A program made the translations under genes and the position numbers. Below the pieces are notes generated by a model. That model did not search any database. It worked only from the letters and a program-made list of their open reading frames with translations, and was not told the DNA's origin. From Bullera alba (Eukaryota > Basidiomycota > Tremellomycetes > Tremellales > Bulleraceae), in contig BCIX01000004.1 of assembly GCA_001600095.1 (NCBI GenBank), forward strand, positions 1,554,586-1,618,585: a stretch of 64,000 nt of DNA, written 5' to 3'. Of this stretch, positions 11,428-22,838 are shown piece by piece (positions within the stretch are counted from its first letter, which is position 1; each line of letters starts with the position of its first letter).

Positions 11428-12800
11428 TCACATGTTAGCTATACTCTCTCGCCCTGCCTCGCTTCTTGCCCAGTAACCAAGCTCCGCTCCAACGTCCCAT
11501 GACTGCATGCGAGAACGCAGAATGAGTCTTCCTTGACGCCGTGAGTACTCAATCAGTAAGTCCTTCCCCTGCTTCTGAGACGACCGACCTTCGAAGCCCG
11601 CCCCGACCAAAAATCCAGGTGCTTTTGCGAACGATCCCATGCGCCATAACCTCCTTGAGCTCTGCTGCAGTTGCTCGACCGACCAAGGCTGTGGCATAGG
11701 CATGAAATAGGCAGTTGCCGTCTTGAGGAGTTGTGGTTCGGCCTATCATACTGGTTTACGGAAAAGCATACCCGTCTGGCGATCTCGTTCACCCTATTGT
11801 GATGGCGTAAAAGATGGACACACACCTACGCACACCGGCTTTCCTGGCCCTCACACTAGGGCTCCGCCCTCTGGGGTTAGTGGGCTCTGACCTCAAAGCC
11901 AACAAAGTCGCCAATCTTGCCCAAGTCTCTTCGTCATCGGCGGTGATGCTCGCCTGATCCAGTGACAGACTTGTTACAAAGAGACGCGTCAGAACACGAC
12001 GATCGCAGCTCTTGAGCTTGAAACTCGAGCACATCCTGCACATGCCTTCAGTCAGCTCTAATCTCAACGCCCCACTACCCTAAACCTCCGGTGGCTGCAC
12101 CCAAGCAGAGAATCCACTCACTTATTGCACCTTTCCGAATCAACATCGATCGGCCAATCAACAATCCAGAAGGAATTGGAGCCATGTTTGCCACCTGCGG
12201 GAGGACGAAGGTCTCTCGTATTGTGGTTTACCTCCGAACCCGAGAGGCACAAATCCGACTGGTCACCGAGTTCTTTGCTCGCCTCACCTAAACCTCGTCC
12301 GTCTGTTCAGGGCCAGGGATGAGGCCTTTAGCTCCAGTCTCGCTGTACTCATGGCGGAAGTAGCAAGGCGTCAGCCTACTCAAGCAGGTCGACCGCGTCT
12401 ATGCAAACCCCAACAGCGGCCTTGTGGTCAGCATACCTCGGTTACGAAGAACCGCAGAGCAAAACGCACAAGGAAGTCACGGCAGGCGGGATGTATGGTG
12501 GCCTATGTCGACGATGGTATTTCGGCTGGCCAACCAACAAATACACATGTAACAGCTTCTGCTCGCGTTAGTCGAGGAAGGGCCTTCGAGGATGGCTGCA
12601 CGGATGAAGATGACCTCAGGCCAGGCGGGCCAAAATGGTCACATTGCGAGGGAGGACTTGTTGGAGAGCTGCATGAAGCAGGCGCATGAACATGCTCGAT
12701 GGACGCCAGTCTTCAATGCGGTCACCGTCAACCCAGTCCTTTTTTGCGATTGGTCGCCCGTACTCGAGTACAGACAAAAATCCCTCGTCCATGTTGGTAA
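11428..12800 (-). CDS. OTU-like cysteine protease gene, exon structure unresolved
   Basis: A gene on the minus strand is supported by several phase-compatible pieces. One is a 58-codon ORF starting near 12791. Another is an exon 12287-12122 (...WIVDWPIDVD...) bounded by a TTTAG acceptor and a GTGAGT donor. Its phase fits the next exon (about 12023 downward, MCSSFKLKSCDRR ... DDEETWARLATLL). A further exon at about 11750 carries TPQDGNCLFHAYATAL, which matches the Asp-Gly-Asn-Cys catalytic box of OTU deubiquitinases. A later stretch (RMQSWDVGAELGYWARSEA, ending 11428) resembles the following OTU helix. I could not find the catalytic His or join all exons, so this could be a degenerate copy or have a further 3' exon. 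Coordinates are approximate. Confidence 0.4.
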
Positions 12801-13170
12801 CCGAAGCTCCGAGGTCCAGGCCTGGTGTTGTAAGCTCGAGATCTCAGTCAATCCATGACGACAGGTCTTCTCGGCTGTCCCTCACTCGATTGTTCCTATC
12901 GAAGCAAGGTTTCGGATGGCATTCCGCTCTTGTTTTCACTCCCGACGTCTGCCTTCCCAGCTTGTTGGCTTCTGAGTGACTTTGGTCGGCCGAGTACGGT
13001 GGGTGCGCTGGTCTGGCACTCTTCTCTTTCTGTATTTCATGCTGGCGGACGTTTGACGCGAGCTCGAATTGCAGAAAGGGAGCAGTGAGGAGCGACAAGG
13101 AGATGATGCAGATATGCATATGTATGGATACAACGTCGATCAAGCAACCAAGCAACCATCTAATCCGAAG
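12801..13170. other. intergenic
   Basis: 3' region of endonuclease V and upstream region of the OTU-like gene. Nothing else recognised. Confidence 0.4.
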
Positions 13171-14481
13171 TCATGAAGCTCTGACCTCGGGCACAAGAGA
13201 TTTCGTATGCTTTTTATGGCCCCATTCGGCCGGCAAAGAATGGTCGTGCCTCGCCCCCCATAGCCTCGATACATACGTCCTGCCGATCGCGTCGGCTAGG
13301 ACCAGCGGATGGGGCGTCCTCGTGCCGATCAGTAGTCCCGTCTTGAGTGCGACGTCACTGTAGCAATTGGTCATAGTAAGCGCTATAGCCGATCCTAGAG
13401 ACACCTTATGTCCAGCTGAGATGAACGATGGAATGTTGACCATTGGTTTGGGCACCGTGAACACGGCCTGCAGAACGAAAGTCAGCCCGAAGACCTCGCT
13501 CTTGGTGTGGCATGGTGGATCGCTTACAGCACCAATGGGCGGTCCACCTCGATAATACGGCGTGAGTACCCCGTCGCCGAGGTCGTTGAGCAATGTGCTA
13601 ATCACCGGTCGAAACCGTTTCTGCCGCCCGCGCCAATGATCCGAGTCCGGCCATTGTGGTAGAGGAACCGGCCGATCCGCAATGGAAGGGTAGGTGCCTT
13701 GCAAAGAGTGTTAGTATGACTTCCTGATACTATACGAGCTTCGACATACCTAGATCCGGACGTAGTGGCACGTAGTTCTTGCCTATACCAACTGTGGGGA
13801 TATCTCTCTCGACTCCAAAGCTCGTAGCTAGACCAGCTTGTCTCTCATGCCATTGCCCGTGGCCGTCGATGAAGATTACTTGCGGGAGCTCGGCCTCTGG
13901 CAGCGTATTGAGAGCAGCGTCATATATCTCCAAGGTAGGCGGCAGTTCCTTCTCCGACAGAAACGGTGGAATGTATGGTATCGTCGCCTCGAGCCGTCTC
14001 ACAATACGGTGCTTTAGCTCCGGTAATTAGCACAGTGCCCCAGATCCGGCTGCGACTCACGACCAAGGATGGATACTCCAATACCACAAGTACAGCCACC
14101 GCCTCGCCGTTGGGTATCTTTGGGTAGCTGATGTCGATGCCGCCAACATACTTCAAACCCTGGCTACTGATTGCTCTCCGGTCGACATGAAATACAGGAG
14201 GCGAGTCATAGTCCTCTGCGCTTGTAGAAGTTCCAACAGTCGGGCCACCGGTAACCGACCATCCTCTATCTGGCGGATCGGTGAATTTCGCTTTAGACCA
14301 TCGCTGCAGCTGTAATCTGTTGATCTGTCAATCTCCGATAGGTCTTTACGTAGGAGCCTATGCCTACCTTGTCCACTGGTTCAGGACGCTGGGCGGCATG
14401 TATTGATAAGGCGGCATTGTCTGCGCTTGGGATTGACAGCTGACTGAAAAGGTTCGATACTGGCTTTCTGTCGGACCGCAC
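13171..14481 (-). CDS. endonuclease V (deoxyinosine/inosine-specific)
   Basis: Exons recognised: from about 14481 to 14367 (5' end unresolved), 14311-14061, 14011-13750, 13697-13528, 13467-13171. Endonuclease V cleaves the strand next to inosine; eukaryotic forms act mainly on inosine-containing RNA. The three metal-binding acidic residues are visible: Asp in KYVGGIDISYPK, Glu in PYIPPFLSEKE (FLxFRE position) and Asp in VIFIDGHGQWHERQ. The Lys of PTVGIGKN is also present. The C-terminal block NIPSFISAGHKVSLGSA matches the family SVGHRISL motif. No in-frame ATG precedes a stop at 14484, so a short 5' coding exon must lie upstream or the first ATG (about 14490) is joined by a small intron. A homologue occurs in S. 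pombe, so the family is expected in fungi. Confidence 0.88.
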
Positions 14482-15112
14482 TCATGGCTGGATGGTCGGC
14501 GCCTTCTCGTCTTCGCCAGTGATACGTTAAGGTTGGCTTGCCTCTAGCGATGTACGATCATGTACCCGGATCTCTACAGTGCTACTGTATCGGTCGTGGT
14601 CGATGAGGGTCGAAAGGGGTAGATGCTGGTCTCTGCTGCTGGCAGGTCTCTGGAGAGTGGAGACGTTCTGGGAGTCCGGGTCCGAGCGATCAGACTAATT
14701 ACGTGAGCGGGGCTCTCCGCCTTACTCGGGGGGATTTGATTCCGAATTGCCGTATGTGGACGGGCGCGGACCGGCCGGCCTGGCTATAGTAGTGTAGGAC
14801 CAAGATGCATAATACACGGATTATCGCAGCGTCTATCACGATGGCGAGCACGTAGAAAGTACTGGTCAAGTCACTGCTCACTCTCACCACCCTAGAACCA
14901 CCTCGACTTGCTGGAGAACCGCCTGAGAAGTCAGTAGAAGTCGAATGATTGGACGGACACGGCCTTGCACCTAGAAGACCGGCGAGCAGTCGATCCAGTC
15001 AGTCTGCGTCGGCCCATCACTACCTCTTAAAGTCGCCGAGTTTCGCCTAAGGGACAACATATACTGGTACAACGCGTCTTGAGCACCAACGTTCCGCTTG
15101 GAGACTCTCATC
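14482..15112. promoter_or_regulatory. divergent intergenic region, endonuclease V / transcription factor
   Basis: About 630 bp between two divergently transcribed genes. It probably also holds the missing first coding exon of endonuclease V. No clear TATA or known box was picked out. Confidence 0.4.
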
Positions 15113-18100
15113 ATGTCGTCGATGCTGTACGACTTCTCGATCCCTTCAGTACCCTCCACCTCGACGAGCTCGGAGACTCCAGCATGGGCCGGTTCAGAAG
15201 GAAACAACCAACTTACCGGACGTCCGTCAGATCGCATGGAGGATTTGCCGAGGCGGTCACACTCTGAAGACGGTGGGGACGGTAACGACGAAGGAGAGGA
15301 TACCAACGATCAAGGTCGGAAGCGAAAGAGACATCAGAAGTTTACCAGGTCACGGACGGCATGTCTCCAGGTAAGTAGGGTCGAGCGAGGCGAGACCAAC
15401 CAGTCCCAGGGATCACATTATTGACATCTTCTGTCAGTGCCGATCGAGAAAGTCGAAATGCGGAGCCCTTCCACCTGATCCATGTCCGAATTGCGTCGAG
15501 GCGAATCTCCAATGTCAGTGGCCGGCACAGGATGGACGATCGTCTCGTGCTCGGTTGGCTAGGACCAAAGGGGGAAAGTCTGCCTCTGGAGACGCAGCAG
15601 AGGATGTAAAGAGAGAGCGCGAGCTCGAAGAGCTTCCTACAGCGGTAGATCACGGTGATGCCTGGTTGAATCAATTGCTAAGGGGCGGCGCTCCCGCCCA
15701 TTCAGAAGGTAAGCGGTAGCCGGCACATTACATCGGGTGACGGGTCTGACAATGTCCTAGGCGACCCGTACAAGAGAATGTCTCTGCCGGACACGTCGAG
15801 AGGGACGTATGGCGTTGGACCTTCACAGCCCGCCAGAGTACCCAGTTCATCTTTCAGCATACCAAACATCCCTAGCGTGCCCCAACCTTCTTATCCAGAC
15901 ATGGCACCAATGCAGCCACCGCCCCACAACCCCTTTGACCCGACCTTTCCGCAAACACCATCGTTCCCGTCCACACTTGATCCCGCCCAATTTATTTGGG
16001 CAGTCAGCTCTCGATTGCCCACAGTCGAAGATGGGAGCCCTTATGACCAGAACTCGAGCCATACCAACCCTTCGCCATCCACGTTTGACGTCAACCACAA
16101 GCAAGAGAAATCCAAGAAGTCGTCGGAAGGGAGGATGGTCAAAGTCACTTGGTGGAGACCACACGGTCAGACTGCCATTGCGCCAGGTATGTGCGTCATT
16201 TTGTAGTCTCGCTGATCTCGGCAGGCTTGAAGCGAATCACACTCAAGGTCCGGGTGGATCGTCCCCAAGATGCCTTGAAGAACTTCTCGCCCAGACCGCC
16301 CATCACAGGTCCCAACGATGCCCCCCTCGAGGTCATCGCGCCGGACGGTGCACCCAGCACTTCGATTATGAAGCACTTGCTCGATGTGTTCCTGGTTCAT
16401 TTCGGCGGACAGTACCCCGCACTAGATAGAGAGACGCTGGAGAAGAAGATCGAGTCGCGGACGGGGTCCACTTTCCTCTTACTCTCCATAGCGGCCATCG
16501 CAGCCAGGTGCGCGGTTTGAGCAAGCCTATCACCAGAGTTTGCTGACGTGTCACAGATTCTCTACGCATCCCGCAGTGGCACTCCCGGACATGCCTGCTT
16601 ATGATTACGGAAATGTCTTCTACTCTCGGGCCAAAGCACTGCTCGGGTCAATGCTTGCTGTTCCATCGAGGGAGACGGTGGAGGCTTTCATTCTCCTGGC
16701 TTCGTGTGGTTTTGCAAATGGCGAGTCCGCTCATATAGCATAGCGCTGATTATTTTCAGACTCCGAATCTGAAGTTTGGATGATGACCGGTTTGGCCGTT
16801 CGGATGAGTATCGACTTGGGTCTACACCTTGTGAGTGCGGAGTGCTAGCCGTCGGGATGCGCCTCTGTGGTGGAACTGACTCTCCACAGAACCCACCAGA
16901 GGACTCGGACGTTTCGAGCGAAGATCGGCGGCTGAACAGACTCGTGTTCTGGTCCGTCCTCCTCATGGACTATGCCCTGGCCTTTGGGGTCGGCAGATCT
17001 ACCACATACCGAGGGAAAGAGATAACTCAGCCTTACCCCACCCAAGAGGATATTGACCCAACATGGTCCACGTCGAGCGCTCAGGATGACCGGGCCAGGT
17101 CGCCATTCCCGTACTGCGCGCAGATGATGATGAAGTATGGGCCCTTGATCAACATGCTCAACGCGGACAATCAAGCGGGTCTCGAGGGGGAGATCACAAG
17201 CGCTCGGTCGGTCGCTATCAAGGAGTACAACCAGCTCCCACCGGACATGCAGTGGAATGTGACGAAGTTAGTTTCGCTACGAGGACTATGGAGTTGAAGC
17301 TGACCCGTCACTTCCAGTCTGCAGCGCCAGTCCAAGGCGAACCAAGCTTCGGCCTTCCTTCATCTACACCTGTGGATGCACACTATTCTAGTGAGTTAGC
17401 GGATGAAAGAGCGCATTCCGAGCTAATCGTACCAGGCCTCTGGCTTCTTGACGGGCTCGAACATTCCTCGAAGAGTAAATGGAGTAACATCCGCCTGGCC
17501 GTCGGATCCGACGAGCAAAGTAATGAGCGGGGCTATCACGCCAAACAGTACAATCGCCTCGAACATCTGGCGAAATTCTGCTAGGACAATCGGCGACATT
17601 CTGGTCTTTAGCGACATTATCAATCCTCTGGCGTACTGCGCGCTGCCATTTGTCAACCAGGCGTTCTTCGTTGCTGGATGCTGTTATGTAAAAGGTGAGA
17701 GGGCGTGGATCGCAGCTGACCCGACATGGAGCTGATGCCCTTTTCGCAGAAATCGAGCAGACGCGGAGTAACGTGAATACGCCAATAAACTCGCCCCGAC
17801 TCCGCCCGCAAGGCTTGACAATGACGGCTCTGCACCCGGACAAGACAGACAGAGACAAGGCCGATGTTGCTGCTCAAGGTGGCGCCCATGACTCGGATAG
17901 CAGAGGAGCCTCGGAGGACAAGGACGGCGCGAGAGCAAGCAGTGATCACGGAGAATCCAGCCAGTCCGGCCAAGGCACCCAGGCCAATACCACATCGAAC
18001 GGAAATGGCAGCAACAAACAGGTCGACCTTTCTCGAGCGCTCTTGACATCTGTCGCGACGACAAACTTGACGACACTGCAACAGGGTCTTGAGAAGCAAA

Positions 18101-18621
18101 ACAAGTACTGGGCTGGCACGGCGTGGATCTCGAGCGCGCTCAAGCAGCGTATCGAAGGAATCGGGATGGAGGAAATCGATCTTGTCAACGTGACTGAAAA
18201 GCTCAAATCGTTCGTCTCGCTTCCCGACGCTGGACTCGTCGGCAAATCGAGCACCAATCTCGGTGGCGATGAGACTTCGGGTGTGAGGACACCGATCAAC
18301 GGTGCTACTCCGGGGAATATGAGTGGCATGGCGGCGTTGGCGGCTCATGGGTTGTTTGGAACGCCATTGACGGGTGGACCGGATGGAATGAACTTTTTGG
18401 ATCTGAATCTACCGGGAATGACACCAACGGGCAACACACCGGCGTATAATCCTAGTGAGTGCACATTCGGCAAGTAGTTGTGAATGGTCTCGCTGACTGA
18501 CGCAGGCGATCTCGACTTTTTGAACATGCCTTTCGACCTGGGTGTCGAGGGTGGATCACAGTACGTGACGGAGCAGGAGATCCCGCTTCCGTCCTCGTTC
18601 GACCCCCAGTGGTTCAGGTAG
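15113..18621 (+). CDS. Zn(II)2Cys6 fungal transcription factor
   Basis: Eleven exons: 15113-15370, 15438-15708, 15761-16186, 16225-16507, 16557-16720, 16760-16830, 16890-17266, 17318-17390, 17436-17694, 17750-18454, 18506-18621; 3003 nt, 1000 aa. The binuclear cluster begins at about residue 84 with spacing C-x2-C-x6-C-x7-C-x2-C-x6-C (TACLQCRSRKSKC ... CPNCVEANLQC); intron 1 falls just before the second Cys. A Pro/Ser-rich linker, then the fungal_trans middle homology region from about residue 330 (LLDVFLVHFGGQYP, MTGLAVRMSIDLGLHL, RRLNRLVFWSVLLMDY). An acidic, Asn/Gly-rich C-terminus could be an activation domain. Intron 5 (16721-16759) has a GC donor. Nuclear DNA-binding regulator; target pathway unknown. 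Confidence 0.93.
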
Positions 18622-18865
18622 CGCGGGCATCAGTCTCTATAATCTGCCTCTATCTGTTGAACATCTCTGTCGATGTCTGTAAACATTATATGCATTGTGA
18701 CGAACGCTCCCACGGAGATAACCCTCGACGTAGTTGACAAGGGTACGAAGGGTGATGATAGTATACTCAGCCGAGCAATTGCATCCTCAAAAGTACATCC
18801 AGCACAGAGTTGACGACATGATCCAATGTAAGAGCTCTGGTTCTTGATCGTTGGTCGAACAGAGA
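18622..18865. other. convergent 3' intergenic region
   Basis: 3' ends of the transcription-factor gene and HBS1 face each other; no further feature seen. Confidence 0.5.
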
Positions 18866-21800
18866 TTACTTGACCAGTTCCATGACAACACCTGATTAGA
18901 CGTCAGCGTTCTGCGCCGTACTGCCGCACTGCGACAAACTGGGCCACGCCAACTCACCCGCTGCAATCGTCTCTCCTGCACGCCTGATCAACACCCTCCC
19001 CATCTCCTTGTTATCCTTTGCCGTTTCCAATGGGATACCCAGTATCCTGCCCGAATTGCCCTGTGTCGCCCTGATACTGATCTCCACCAAAGCCGTAGTC
19101 CCCTTTTGCAGCACTCTTGGCTTTGTCTTGGTCACTACGCCCTTTTCCGATATCGACAACAGCTTGCTTATTGTCGCTGGGAGGTTCGTCGAGTGATGGA
19201 ACAGTTCGACGGCGGTACCCGTGATGATGGGGCTAGAGACGTCGAAAACAAGGATTTGCGCGGTGAATGTATTGACAATCGGGACCGGTTGGTGAGTTGG
19301 GCAGAGTACCGTCCCTATAGCCAGGTGTATGGGGTCTATTCCCGATAGATACAGCGTAACATTTTGTCCTGCAACGGCATAAGGTGCCGAGTCTTCATCC
19401 ACCTCAATTGCTAAGAACAAAGCTTGTCAGACATCGAGCACATACGTCCGCACGATGTACTCACTTCGAACGGTGGCCACCTCGTCACCAGGTACAGCCC
19501 TCACTCTATCGCCCACCTGAAGCACACCACTGCACAAGCGTCCAGAAACGGCAACTCCGGATGCCACTGCCGTCTGCCCCTTAAACACGTTGGACACGGG
19601 TATCCTCAACGGCGAGTCGTACGGTCGAACAGGCACCTCGACCTTGTCTAGCGTTTGCATCAACGTAGGACCGGTGTACCATGTCTTGAGCGTTTCGTCC
19701 TTGTTCTCAAGCACGTTGACACCCTCCATAGCGGCGAGCGGGAGGAATGTCGTTTTGGAAGCCGAGAAGCCGGCAGAAGAGAGGAATGGTTTGAGAGCAT
19801 CAACGATATCGTCATATCGATCTTGGGACCAGTTGACCTGTGCCCCATCAGCATCGTCTGGCGATTGGCGGCTAGTACTCACAACGTCCATCTTGTTGAT
19901 TCCCACAATGATCTCCTTCACCCCCAAACTCCTCACCAACCAGGCATGCTCTCGGGTCTGCCCGCCACGGTCAAATCCAGCCTCGAACTCTCCTGGAGAT
20001 CCATCGACCACCAAAAGCGCTACGTCGGCTTGAGCCGCACCGGAGATCATAGCGGGAATAAAGTCTCGATGGCCAGGAGCGTCCAAGAGCGTGATCGAGC
20101 GGTGTTCAGTGGCAAAGTGCGTCGTGGCAATGTCTATCGTTACGCCTCTGTTGCGTGTCAGTATCTCGTTATGGTACTGTTGTGCAGTACTCACCTATCT
20201 CTCTCGTCTCCGAGCGCGTCCAGTCCCCAGGCGAATGCGAAACTGCTTTTGCCGACTTTTTTGCTCCCCCTCTCGTTGGCCGTTCGTTCCTTCTCGCTCA
20301 GCTCGCCAACTTCGTATAGCAGTCTGCCCATCAAGGTGGATTTTCCAGCATCGACATGACCTGATCACATCCGATCAGTAAACACACAGCACAAGACGCT
20401 AAAACGAACTCACCAACGACGATCAGACTGATGCCCTTCTTGCCCGACTCCTCCTCGTCCTTCTTAACCTTTGCCACTAGCTCCTCTTGCTTCATGTTCA
20501 ACCCCGGGCGCTCTTTGTACCTCTCCTTCTCCCGTTCTCGCTCCAAGTCATCCACCTCGTCGTTCAAGTGCAAACCCTCGAGATCCTGCTGCATGCCCCT
20601 ACTGCCACTGGGTCCGGCAGTTGTAAGAGGTGTGGAGCCGCCCGGCGTCGTGGTATTGCTGGCATTTTTGCTCTTCGTTTTCGGGGTGCTGGGTTGTGAG
20701 GTTGTGGCCGGCGTTGGCGGCTGGGTACGAGGTTTGCCGGGTAGAGATACAGACTTCGGTGTTGGCGCTTGGCTCTTTGCAACTGATTCACACCGTGTCA
20801 GCGTGGGCTACACAACGAATATTAAGTCACGCGAAGAGCAAGAAAAGCTCTGTCGTTGAGGAGAGGAAGAAAAGGAAGGGTCCCAGCGGAAGAGCAGAAG
20901 GTTAGGGGCCCGTCCTTGTGGGAGATACACGTTGCATGTCTCTCCTAGTCTCCTATTCCCCTACGTAGCTCCCTGCCTCTGCTTCTGCTTCTTTGGCGCT
21001 TTTGCCGTAGGCGCCTTGACCGCCGGCGGTTTTGTCGCAGGTATCGCAATTTCAGGAGCCGTCGTAACACCGCCTCTGCCTTGTCTCGCTCGAAGGACAA
21101 TATCGTCGGGACTCTCGACGTCGGGACCAAAAGCCGCTCGGATCCGCTGTTCCAGTTCCTCTTGGTTTTTGACATGCGGCAAGTGGGGTAATGGGGCCGT
21201 ACGTGATGGTGCACCTGCGACGGGCAGCGATTTGGCGTTTGGCGATGTGAGGATGCTGAAGAAGGGGGAGGATGAAGGGGGCGCTTCTGGTGACGCCGGG
21301 AACAAATCCGACTGCTCGTCCTGTGGTTCCACCTCGGGCACCATATCCACCTCGGCATTCGGTTCTACGGGACGGCTGGTGGAAGCTTGTTTCGATGATT
21401 CGGCCTTTGCTTCACGAGCCGCAGCCATCTTTTGGGCCAATCTCGATAGCGGTTTCGTCGGGGTTTCATTTCCGGTTTCGGGGGTGCTGATAGGAGGTCT
21501 AGGACTACTTGAGCCGATGGACGGTGACGGACTACTGATTCCAGCTCCATCACGCAGAGCCGCCGCCTCTTTCCGTTTCTGAGCGAGTAGCGCTAGTTTC
21601 GATAATGGTTTGCCTGTGGCATCCACCTGGCTGGGGGTCGAGGTCTCTCCATGAGTCGAGACGGAGGAAGCTGGAGTCGCCGCTGCTGGTGACGATGCTC
21701 GCTCTTTGCGAGCCAGGGATAACCGTTGTAGTGCCGAGAGTGGGGGCTGTGACGAGTCGTCACGCTCGGTGCGTGCAGACTTGGCGGATCGTCTTGTCCG

Positions 21801-22446
21801 CTGTTGACCAGGAGATGGCAATAATTGCTGTGGTATTGGTTCGCCTAGTGGTGGAATGAATGCCTTAGCCGGCGACCTTGCTGGCCGGCAGGATTGGGGA
21901 TATTTCTTCCGTCTCTGTCGCCCTCCTTCCCCAAGAAACTCTCCTCACGCCGGCGAAGACAGAACAGGTGGGAAAGAAGGAATGTGGTGGAAAAAAAGGG
22001 AGACCACAGCAAAAGAGAAGAAAGGACCAGCACGGAAAGGTTGGACTGCCAGACTAACCTTTCTTTTCCCAATCCTTCCGTAACCATCCAACTGCCTTTT
22101 CCACGTCAAACCAGTAATGCCATAACGAGTCTGCGATCGCGTCGTCCGATATTGGCGGCTTGATGTCCTTCAACATTGCCCTTGCTATCGGTACAGAGGT
22201 CCTCATTTGGGCTACAGGGGGGATGGCCATTAGCTTTTGGCCGTCGCATAAACTCGAGCTGAGTCTGGTCCACAGAGTGCACACGGCATCGCACATACCT
22301 TGTTCCTCAGCAGACATACCCCCAGCATCCTCGTCGTCCGACGCCATCTCGGCTAGAAACGATCGAGGTCAGCTGTGTGGCTGCAACATGACTGAAGCGG
22401 GCTCACCGTCGAGATCGAGATTTCGGACGTATCGATGTCGCGACAT
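18866..22446 (-). CDS. HBS1: HBS1 ribosome-rescue GTPase (long isoform)
   Basis: Exons used for Hbs1: 22446-22407, 22352-22299, 22211-22059, 20782-20414, 20360-20195, 20147-19883, 19837-19465, 19410-18958, 18891-18866; 1899 nt, 632 aa, a normal Hbs1 length. Partner of Dom34/Pelota in no-go and non-stop decay. The N-terminus (MSRHRYVRNLDLD, then DAIADSLWHYWFDVEKAVGWL) is the Hbs1 N domain. The GTPase has GHVDAGKST, DAPGHRDF and NKMD, followed by EF-Tu-like domains 2 and 3. Exon 22211-22059 ends in phase 1 and joins exon 20782 in frame only if the 884-nt exon at 21844-20961 is skipped; that exon is listed separately. Start supported by the MSRHR..NL family motif. Confidence 0.95.
20961..22446 (-). 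CDS. SKI7-like short isoform from the HBS1 locus
   Basis: Same first three exons as HBS1 (22446-22407, 22352-22299, 22211-22059), then a terminal exon 21844-20961 ending in TAG; 1131 nt, 376 aa. The exon is acceptor-bounded (CCACCACTAG), fully open, and encodes a disordered Ser/Pro/Ala-rich region without GTPase domains. It holds three related motifs: PLSALQRLSLARKE (about residue 117), PLSKLALLAQKRK (162) and PLSRLAQKMAAAREA (214). In animals and many fungi HBS1 and SKI7 are products of one alternatively spliced gene, the short form linking the Ski complex to the cytoplasmic exosome (established knowledge). That this exon plays that role here is inference from position, frame and the repeated motif. 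Confidence 0.75.
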
Positions 22447-22838
22447 TTTATCGTTCTAAATAGCTTGAAGAGTGATGTAACGTTTCTCTTTGATTGAGGA
22501 AAATATACAGGTGTCTATAGCTTCGCGACTAAGATGTTCGAATGCTGTCCAAGAGAGCAAGATGGTTAAAGATGATGGTTGAAGATCAAGTTGATCAACG
22601 TTCCACTTGCTCGGTCTCGCTCTCAAACTCAAACTGAACCTCCTCCCATCCATCGTCATCAGTTAGGTTGTGTTACGTAAAATGGTTTGGCGCCCACGTG
22701 GGATTTACTCCCGTCCGGTCGGCGGTGTTGCTGTATCCGTCCAAGCTTGGTCTACGTCTTCTGGAGCGATGAAGTGAATGGTGTCCATATCACACTCTTC
22801 AACCCTTCCGCTACCACATTGATAGAACATAGAGCAAG
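22447..22838. promoter_or_regulatory. divergent promoter HBS1 / HOB3
   Basis: 392 bp between the two start codons, so both 5' UTRs and promoters must overlap here. No strong TATA box or repeat recognised. Confidence 0.45.
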
